Source: Desulfobacteraceae bacterium UBA2771
GTDB lineage: Bacteria; Desulfobacterota; Desulfobacteria; Desulfobacterales; Desulfosarcinaceae
Direction: 5' to 3'
Assembly (NCBI GenBank): GCA_002352605.1
Contig: DEIP01000004.1
Span: forward strand, 1-9,632
DNA length: 9,632 bases
In this document: positions 1 to 5,187 of the stretch, one piece after another
Position numbering within the stretch: position 1 is the first letter of the stretch
Layout: each line of letters begins with the position of its first letter
Translations under genes and position numbers: made by a program
Notes under the pieces: model-generated
What the model was told of the DNA's origin: nothing
The model's database searches: none
The model's input: the letters and a program-made list of their open reading frames with translations, nothing else

Positions 1-19
1 TTTATAAAGTTCACGATCC

Positions 20-319
20 TTAACTTATCGCCGATGACTGATTGGTTTTGACGGCCTCCCGCAGGATTTGATTCAGCTCGTAGAGTTCGCTTTGCATGTC
101 GAGCAGTTTACCCTGCATCAGCGTTCCCAGGACAGCCATGCGGCCTCGGCAGTCGCCGGATTGGTCCAGTATCCTGTCGATCTCCGCCTGGTAGTCCCGC
201 AAGTGCGGGTAACGATCCAGAAAGCGCTCGCGCTCCGCCAGGGCCAGCTGCAAGCGCTCGTTGCTCGTAAGGGGTTGCCGATGTGGCGCATCACCGCTTT
301 TGAATAGATTGTCTTGCAT
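20..319 (-). CDS. Small helical hypothetical protein
   Basis: No family is recognised with confidence. The product is about 99 residues, charged and almost entirely helix-forming, rich in Leu, Glu, Arg and Gln. Its central LRDYQAEIDRIL and its C-terminal ELYELNQIL segments have heptad-like spacing, so a short coiled coil or helical hairpin is likely. No signal peptide, membrane segment or metal motif is visible, so it is probably cytoplasmic. Two ATG starts are possible: 343 (107 aa) and 319 (99 aa). I chose 319 because a GGAG Shine-Dalgarno lies 5 bases before it, while 343 has only a weak upstream match. It is separated from the radical SAM gene by over 300 bases and has its own candidate sigma-54 promoter. 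It faintly recalls short DUF3135-like proteins (an LRxxQxxID motif and a terminal ELNxxL), but that is a guess. It ends 19 bases from the window edge, so what follows is unknown. Confidence 0.72.
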   Translation of the reverse strand: MQDNLFKSGDAPHRQPLTSNERLQLALAERERFLDRYPHLRDYQAEIDRILDQSGDCRGRMAVLGTLMQGKLLDMQSELYELNQILREAVKTNQSSAIS

Positions 320-324
320 ACTTG

Positions 325-328
325 CTCC
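325..328 (-). promoter_or_regulatory. Shine-Dalgarno deciding the start of the small helical protein
   Basis: Read on the minus strand, GGAG stands 5 bases upstream of the ATG at 319. It lies inside the longer reading that starts at 343, whose own upstream sequence (GGAAACGACTGAAG before ATG) is a poorer site. This favours the shorter start. Confidence 0.5.
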
Positions 329-431
329 GGATCTTTCTTCCATCTTCAGTCGTTTCCATTACATTAACACGTTGGGCGATTCATTTGACGAATAGGGGTT
401 ACCGATGGACACCACGGCTGCTCAACAAATA

Positions 432-448
432 AGCAAAACGTATGCCAG
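432..448 (-). promoter_or_regulatory. Candidate sigma-54 (-24/-12) promoter
   Basis: On the minus strand the sequence reads CTGGCATACGTTTTGCT. The known RpoN consensus is TGGCAC, five bases, then TTGCA/T. Here TGGCA and TTGCT are both present, and the invariant GG and GC dinucleotides are exactly 10 bases apart. Initiation would fall near 421, giving a leader of about 100 bases to the ATG at 319. Transcription from such a site needs an ATP-dependent enhancer-binding activator, so the small helical protein is probably an inducible gene. The -24 half overlaps a perfect inverted repeat (TGCCA, 5 bases, TGGCA; 443-457). The match is seen in sequence; function is inferred. Confidence 0.55.
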
Positions 449-557
449 AAATTGGCAATCTTAAAAATATATAAATACCAGCATGTTAACTTCTTGCACC
501 CCTCACTCGGAACACCAAATTGGAGAAAAAGAACCCATAATTATATGTCATGATTTA

Positions 558-579
558 CCCAATCCTTTGGGATCCAAAG
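558..579. promoter_or_regulatory. Overlapping inverted repeats, possible activator site
   Basis: CTTTGG-GAT-CCAAAG (565-579) is a perfect 6-base inverted repeat. It overlaps a second one, CCCAA-4 bases-TTGGG (558-571). It lies roughly 110-130 bases upstream of the -24 element of the candidate sigma-54 promoter, a usual distance for an enhancer-binding-protein site. There is no T-run on either strand, which argues against a terminator for the radical SAM gene that ends at 641. The role is inferred from position only. Confidence 0.22.
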
Positions 580-640
580 TGACACGACTGAGCACGCTTG
601 GCGAAACCGTCATCGTCGTCGTGTTCATCAGAGAGCCGGC

Positions 641-2170
641 CTACATCCTGAAGAACGGTGCATGATTGGAGGTGAAAAAAGGCGGATCGTTATTTAAGAT
701 GGCTCGGATGGCGGTCGGTTTTTTAAACGTCTTGGATAAAAAACGTCTCACCCGATTCCGGCTCCAGCCCCGGGGATGGATAAACTCGCGATACAAGGAA
801 AGGTCGCCTGCATAGAAGTCCACCGTATCGAGGCCACCGGCTTCGTCGCCGTAAGCGGGAAGATTGAAGATGGCCAGATTGAGAAAATCGATGGCGGATG
901 CATGAGCGAGGGTGAAATCGAGGGTTTTGCGGGCGCCGGCCTCGTCCTCGGCCGGTGTTCCGAAGAGCAGATACACGTAGGTGGCGATGCCCGCCCGGTG
1001 GATGGTGTCCAGTGCCTTGGATACCATGCCGATGTCGATGCCTTTGGCCATGGCATCCAGTACATCCTGATCCCCGGACTCCACACCCAGTTTGAGCATG
1101 GCACACCCGGATGCCTTCAATCCCCCGACGAAATCGGGATCGGCAAGGTGCCGGGTGACCCGGGCAAAACCATACCAGGGCACACCGGGCGGATGGTCGA
1201 TCAGATGGTTCAGCATCCGCGGAGCAAGGGCATTGTCCAGAAAATGGATCACTCCCGCTGCGGTTTGTTCACGCAACCGCATCAAATCGTCCCCAATCGT
1301 CTGCGGGCTGTCGGTGAGGTAGGGCGCATCTTCTGCGGTTTCGGGGCAAAAGGCGCATTTCTTCCAATAACACCCCCGGGAGGTTGTGTAGGGCAGCACC
1401 CGTACGGGAGAGAGATAGCGATCCATCTCATCGGCGGAAAAATCATACCCGGTGACGAACGGCTGGGTATTTTTTTTTCCCGTGCACAACGCGATCAGCC
1501 GTTTTTCTCCCGGGCCGGATACCATTTCGTCGACCAGTCCGCCGAAGGGGTTGCCCCGTTGGGGAATGTTCATCCAGGAGGTGACCAGTCCGCCGCCGCA
1601 GACGATTGTCGCCCGGGGCAGATGCCGCCTGATGAAACCGATCATGGCAAAGGCACACAGGGCCTGGCTCATGAAGTTGATCGACATGCCGACGATGGCC
1701 GGTTCCCCTTGGGTGAAATATCGGCTGAGTTTTTCGGCAAAGATCTCATAGAACGGGTTGGAATCGAATGCTTGGGCCGCCCGTATCAAATCCTGACTGC
1801 GTACCGGCGAAAGGCGCGTTGTCCCAAAGTTGGACAGGGAGATGACGGCGTCGCATGACCGGCCTGCCATGTGAAGCACCCGGTTGGTGTCCATGACCGC
1901 CCGTTTGTAGCGGTCCCGGTTGCGGTAAAGATCCATGGATCGCAGGGCCTCAACGTTTGCCGTCCGGTTGGCCAATGCCCGTCGACTCCAGGTGTCGTCC
2001 ACCGGCGGCGGCCGGTCGAGCATTCCCAGGATGCCGTCGATGCCGGCATCGTACACCCGGCAGTCCACCCCCTGGGCGCGCAGCGCCCAGGCCAGTTTGG
2101 CCAGGCCGGCCGGGGGCTCACAAGGCTTGGTGAGTGGTGGGGAAATGAGAAGTATGGGATGATTTGCCAA
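641..2170 (-). CDS. B12-binding-domain-type radical SAM protein
   Basis: This 509-residue protein has the layout of cobalamin-binding radical SAM enzymes, which use an [4Fe-4S] cluster and SAM for radical chemistry, often methylations. The substrate cannot be told. Residues about 5-230 form the Rossmann-like N-terminal domain (GVDCRVYDAG near 35-43, IVCGGG at 189-194, DEMVSGPGEKRL at 214-225). The usual DxHxxG cobalamin-ligand motif is not seen. The radical SAM core spans about 255-435. Its cluster cysteines are C267, C272 and C275, spaced CX4CX2C instead of the common CX3CX2C. HFLDN (309-313) and LGVESG (361-366) are typical core strands. The C-terminus (HPRGW at 465-469, then a basic helix, ending TSNHAPFFRM) looks like a family-specific tail. 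The start is TTG at 2170, directly after an in-frame stop, with only a weak GGA nearby. The next in-frame Met is residue 50, so no better start exists. It lies 45 bases downstream of the ABC-F gene and is probably in its operon. Confidence 0.92.
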   Translation of the reverse strand: MANHPILLISPPLTKPCEPPAGLAKLAWALRAQGVDCRVYDAGIDGILGMLDRPPPVDDTWSRRALANRTANVEALRSMDLYRNRDRYKRAVMDTNRVLHMAGRSCDAVISLSNFGTTRLSPVRSQDLIRAAQAFDSNPFYEIFAEKLSRYFTQGEPAIVGMSINFMSQALCAFAMIGFIRRHLPRATIVCGGGLVTSWMNIPQRGNPFGGLVDEMVSGPGEKRLIALCTGKKNTQPFVTGYDFSADEMDRYLSPVRVLPYTTSRGCYWKKCAFCPETAEDAPYLTDSPQTIGDDLMRLREQTAAGVIHFLDNALAPRMLNHLIDHPPGVPWYGFARVTRHLADPDFVGGLKASGCAMLKLGVESGDQDVLDAMAKGIDIGMVSKALDTIHRAGIATYVYLLFGTPAEDEAGARKTLDFTLAHASAIDFLNLAIFNLPAYGDEAGGLDTVDFYAGDLSLYREFIHPRGWSRNRVRRFLSKTFKKPTAIRAILNNDPPFFTSNHAPFFRM

Positions 2171-2215
2171 TTAAAAATCCGGTATTCGATTCAAGGGGAA
2201 TCGGGACCCTTTCCC

Positions 2216-4078
2216 TCATGCTTCCAGTTCGGCCAGGCGCTTTTCAAATTTCTTCTCCAGCCGCTGTCGTTGGTCGTCCATCTGTTCCATTTCGCCAAAT
2301 CGGGTTTCGATAATTTCCTGGCAGTTGCGGATTTTTTGGGAGAGGGGGCCGATGCGGTCGCCGTCTCCCTGCTGGGAGGCATCCACCATCTTTTGATTCA
2401 GTTGTTCCAGCAGGGCTTCATTTTTTTCGATCTCCTGCTCGGCAGTGGCGATGGCATCTTCCATGGGCTTGAGTACCCGCGACTTTTCGGTGATGATTTC
2501 AGAGCGCCGGCGCCTCAACGCTTTCTTGTTTAGGTGCGGCAGTGCGGGGGCGGTTGCTTCACAGGGATCATCGCTCCGGCGGGTAATGGTCGTGCCGTCT
2601 CCCCAGCCGCCCTTTTCCAGAAAATCCTGGTAATTGCCATCGAACATTCGCGCGCCGGCGTCGCCGAAGACAATCAGCCGGTCGGCCAGGGCGTGCAGGA
2701 ACATCTCGTTATGGGTGACCATGATCACCGCGCCGTCGAAGGTGTCGATGGCCGCCAACAGAGCGTCGCAGGCGTCCAGGTCCAGATGGTTGGTAGGTTC
2801 GTCCAGCATCAGCAGGTTTACCGGGGTGACCAGCAGTTTGCCCAGCATCACCCGGCTCTTCTCACCACCTGAGAGCACGCTGATTTTTTTTAAGGCATTG
2901 TCGCCTTCGAACATCATGGCCCCGCAAATGTTGCGGGCTTTCCGGCGGTCCACGTCCGGTTGGGCGTAGAGAATCTCTTCCTCTACGGTGCGGTTGTCCA
3001 CCAGACGCTGGATGTTGGTCTGCTCGAACACCCCGGATTCGACCTGGGGATTATAGATGAGCGTGCCTGATGCCGGAGACAGGGTGCCGGCCAGCACCTT
3101 GAGCAGGGTGGTCTTGCCCTTGCCGTTTTTGCCCACGACGCAGATCCGCTCGCCGGCGATAATGGAAAACCCAAGGTTTTCGAACAAGGGGGGAGCCGCC
3201 CCCCAGGCAAAAGAGAGATCCTCTATGGTGAGTACTTGTTTGGCCCTGAAAGGTTTGCTGCGAAAGGAGAACTCCAGCTCCTTGACCCGATCCAGCTTGT
3301 CCTTTTTTTCCATTTTGGCCAAGGTTTTGACGCGGGATTGAACCATGTTGGCCAGCCGGGCCTTGGCTCGGAATCGGGAGATGAACAGGCGGATCTCCTT
3401 TTCCCGGCGCTCATCGTTGAGTCTGGTCTTTTCGTAAATTTCTTCATCTTGGGCGATACGGTCGTAGTACTTTTCCGTGTTGCCTTCGATCTTTCTGGCC
3501 TTTTTGCGGTGAATCCCAACGGTGTGGGTGATCAGTTTGTCCATGAAACCGCGGTCGTGGGTGATCAGGACCAGTTCGTTGGGCCAGGCGCGCAGAAAAC
3601 CGACTATCCAGCGGATGGAGGTGATGTCCAGGTAATTGGTGGGTTCATCCAGCAGCAGCAGATCCGGCTCCGAAACCAGTATCTTGGCCAGGTTGAGCCG
3701 TACCTGGAACCCGCCGGAGAAATCGTGGGGGCTCCTGACCATGTCGCCGTCGGAGAATCCCAGACCGGCCAGAATTTTCTCCACCTTCCAGTGGTGATCT
3801 TTCTCCGACGACGTCAGGCCTTTCATGCCCTCGGCCAGCACCGTGTTTTCGGTGAACTGAATGTGCTGCTGCACATAGCCGATGCGATACCCCCTGGGCA
3901 TGGTGATGGCGCCCTTATCGTAGCTTTCTTCACCGACGATGATGCGAAACAAGGTAGACTTGCCGTGGCCGTTGCGAGCCACCAGACCTACCCGTTCCTT
4001 TGAATTGATCTTGAAACTGACACCATCGAAAAGCACGCGGTCGCCAAAGCTCTTGTTCAGGTTTTCGATACTGATCAT
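2216..4078 (-). CDS. ABC-F family ATPase (YheS-like)
   Basis: This is a soluble 620-residue protein with two ABC cassettes and no membrane segments, the form of ABC-F translation factors, which bind the ribosomal E site and help stalled or difficult translation. Cassette 1 has a Walker A ARNGHGKST (34-42), signature FSGGFQ (120-125), Walker B DLLLLDEPTN (139-148) and switch His174. Cassette 2 has GKNGKGKTT (316-324), LSGGEK (402-407), LLMLDEPTNHLD (422-433) and His456. The linker at about 195-285 is rich in Lys/Arg (RFRAKARLA, QSRVKTLAKME) like the YheS linker. Residues about 515-620 form a charged C-terminal coiled coil. The first Walker A position is Ala34 rather than Gly, which the [AG]x4GK[ST] pattern allows. 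ATG at 4078 is preceded by GGAA about 8 bases upstream. A specific antibiotic-resistance role cannot be inferred; housekeeping YheS/Uup-type function is the simplest reading. It is the likely first gene of a two-gene operon with the radical SAM gene. Confidence 0.95.
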   Translation of the reverse strand: MISIENLNKSFGDRVLFDGVSFKINSKERVGLVARNGHGKSTLFRIIVGEESYDKGAITMPRGYRIGYVQQHIQFTENTVLAEGMKGLTSSEKDHHWKVEKILAGLGFSDGDMVRSPHDFSGGFQVRLNLAKILVSEPDLLLLDEPTNYLDITSIRWIVGFLRAWPNELVLITHDRGFMDKLITHTVGIHRKKARKIEGNTEKYYDRIAQDEEIYEKTRLNDERREKEIRLFISRFRAKARLANMVQSRVKTLAKMEKKDKLDRVKELEFSFRSKPFRAKQVLTIEDLSFAWGAAPPLFENLGFSIIAGERICVVGKNGKGKTTLLKVLAGTLSPASGTLIYNPQVESGVFEQTNIQRLVDNRTVEEEILYAQPDVDRRKARNICGAMMFEGDNALKKISVLSGGEKSRVMLGKLLVTPVNLLMLDEPTNHLDLDACDALLAAIDTFDGAVIMVTHNEMFLHALADRLIVFGDAGARMFDGNYQDFLEKGGWGDGTTITRRSDDPCEATAPALPHLNKKALRRRRSEIITEKSRVLKPMEDAIATAEQEIEKNEALLEQLNQKMVDASQQGDGDRIGPLSQKIRNCQEIIETRFGEMEQMDDQRQRLEKKFEKRLAELEA

Positions 4079-4107
4079 GGTGGATTCCGTTCCGGTGACA
4101 TCGCATC

Positions 4108-4127
4108 TGCCCGGCCGATTCCGGGCA
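4108..4127 (-). promoter_or_regulatory. Hairpin in the 5' leader of the ABC-F gene
   Basis: A perfect 7-base inverted repeat (TGCCCGG, 6-base loop, CCGGGCA) lies 30-50 bases before the ABC-F ATG. CCGGAAC occurs on both sides of it on the minus strand. There is no T-run, so it is not a simple terminator. It may be a leader structure affecting ABC-F expression, or chance in a GC-rich stretch. The rest of the 4079-4349 gap shows no gene; it contains an 8-base direct repeat, GGGACCGG, at 4275-4282 and 4291-4298. Confidence 0.25.
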
Positions 4128-4349
4128 CCCGGGTTCCGGATGGTGATATAGAGGAAGGCGACTACGGTGTCAATGGCGGACGGGCCCCGGACCGATCAAA
4201 GTCGGTGCCGAGGCCTCAAGGATGATGCGCTCGTAAAAAGCATGGTTCCAGGCGAGCGTGATTCAGTAGCCGTCGGGACCGGAGAGCATGGGGACCGGCA
4301 GGGTTTTATGGATCTTGTCGCAAGGTTCCTGTGAAGGGAAAAATTTTTT

Positions 4350-4655
4350 TTATGACGGACTGGCAGTTACGTCAAGGATCTTCTTTGGGCCTGAAAAGAC
4401 TTTTTTCCGGAATAGGCCGGCGATGCCAATAAGGGCACTACCCTGCAGTAGCATGGCGACAGACTCGGAAAGCGGGTTGGATGAATCAATGACCACGTCT
4501 TCTTCGATCGGATTCGGTGTTGCCGGGCCATCGGCAAGACCGGCCAATGTAAGGCCGCCCGTTTCGCCCATCAAAGAAGAACCGCCGTCTGTTAATCCAT
4601 ATGCCGACCCGCCAAGAAACAACCACGCTAAAATCCACACCGACATGTTTCGCAT
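4350..4655 (-). CDS. Small secreted protein with PEP-CTERM-like C-terminal tail
   Basis: The product is about 101 residues from the ATG at 4655. It begins with a signal peptide: Met-Arg, then a hydrophobic stretch MSVWILAWLFLGGSAYG, with likely cleavage after SAYG. The mature part is short, Gly/Ala/Pro rich, then acidic (IEEDVVIDSS). Near the end is LSESVAMLLQGSALIGIAG followed by LFRKK. It lines up residue for residue with exosortase sorting tails of the PEP-CTERM type (VPEP-x-x-MLLLGSGLIGLAG, then Arg/Lys): a short motif, a transmembrane helix and a basic cluster. Both prolines of PEP are Ser here (codons TCC GAG TCT), and 16 residues follow the basic cluster, longer than usual. In known systems exosortase cleaves at PEP and the protein is exported. 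Whether this one is processed is unknown. An in-frame start at 4727 also exists, but 4655 has GGAAAG 6 bases upstream and puts the signal peptide at the N-terminus. Confidence 0.68.
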   Translation of the reverse strand: MRNMSVWILAWLFLGGSAYGLTDGGSSLMGETGGLTLAGLADGPATPNPIEEDVVIDSSNPLSESVAMLLQGSALIGIAGLFRKKVFSGPKKILDVTASPS

Positions 4656-4661
4656 AACATT

Positions 4662-4667
4662 CTTTCC
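4662..4667 (-). promoter_or_regulatory. Shine-Dalgarno for the PEP-CTERM-like protein
   Basis: GGAAAG on the minus strand lies 6 bases before the ATG at 4655. It supports that start over the upstream ATG at 4727, which would add 24 non-signal-like residues before the signal peptide. Confidence 0.4.
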
Positions 4668-4887
4668 ATGAAACCATTTGCGAGTTGAAAAAACTATTTG
4701 TTCCCGGACTTCCCAAAATTGAAGCAACCTCAGGATCGTGGAATTTTAAAACAAGGTGATCTTGGAAAGGGAGCTTCGGCAGCCAATCATTCAAACGTCA
4801 TGCCAAAAAAAAGATGGCTTTCGATATAAATTTTGTACTTAAAAATCAGATAGATTCGAACATTCAAGTTTCGTCAGGAAACGGGTT

Positions 4888-4917
4888 TTGGTTTTTGGGC
4901 TTGAAATTAGGTAAAAT
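4888..4917 (+). promoter_or_regulatory. Possible sigma-70-type promoter for the asparagine synthase gene
   Basis: TTGGTT (4888-4893) and TAAAAT (4912-4917) are separated by 18 bases in the AT-rich part of the divergent region. Initiation would be near 4925, leaving a leader of about 260 bases before the ATG at 5188. The match is modest, and AT-rich DNA gives such matches by chance. Confidence 0.22.
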
Positions 4918-5187
4918 ATGTTACAAATTTTGTGTATTTGTGTAGTTGATTACATAGGGATGGTCCGGCCGTGATCCTTTACATATATTTGCCTATTGGT
5001 GTATACCCATCGGACCGTGACGGCGAGCACGTCTCGTGTGACCGAACGCGGGGGCCGATGTCGCGTAAACAGAGACAGCCGCAACATTGGGCTCATCTTT
5101 CCGGTAATCGAAACGCGGTGCCTGTTTCGTTGAATTCAAACTGGCCATATATCAATCCGTACTTATCCAGGATAATGGGACCAAACC

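Larger units (their letters stand above)
4656..5187. other. Divergent intergenic region without a recognised gene
   Basis: This is 532 bases between the starts of the minus-strand PEP-CTERM-like gene and the plus-strand asparagine synthase gene. The part around 4800-4950 is AT-rich, as expected for promoters. From about 4960 the base composition returns to genomic level. GGTCCG (4962-4967) and CGGACC (5011-5016) form an inverted repeat with a 43-base loop, and they sit within a near-direct repeat (TCCGGCCGTGA, TCGGACCGTGA). No riboswitch class, tRNA or terminator was recognised. A plus-strand reading frame from 4971 to 5219 looks non-coding and overlaps the asparagine synthase start. Confidence 0.6.

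Noticed and set aside
565..579. Terminator for the radical SAM gene
   Set aside because: The hairpin has a 3-base loop and only 6 pairs, and no T-run follows on the minus strand.
483..665. Plus-strand 60-codon frame in the intergenic region
   Set aside because: It runs into the 3' end of the radical SAM gene, has no clear ribosome-binding site and no recognisable features.
776..1858. Plus-strand reading frame of 360 codons
   Set aside because: It lies wholly antisense to the radical SAM gene, whose cluster and core motifs are unmistakable. The frame is open because of high GC and shows no domain or start signal.
1871..2533. Plus-strand reading frame spanning the ABC-F/radical SAM junction
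   Set aside because: Antisense to both genes; the translation has low-complexity Phe/Leu runs typical of an antisense shadow.
3236..4003. Plus-strand reading frame of 255 codons
   Set aside because: Antisense to the first cassette and linker of the ABC-F gene; no recognisable domain.
4486..4794. Minus-strand 102-codon frame overlapping the PEP-CTERM-like gene
   Set aside because: It is a different frame from the signal-peptide and sorting-tail protein, with no signal peptide or ribosome-binding site.
4930..5187. Cyclic-di-GMP or other riboswitch before asnB
   Set aside because: I looked for conserved core sequences of the common classes and found none; only short inverted repeats are present.
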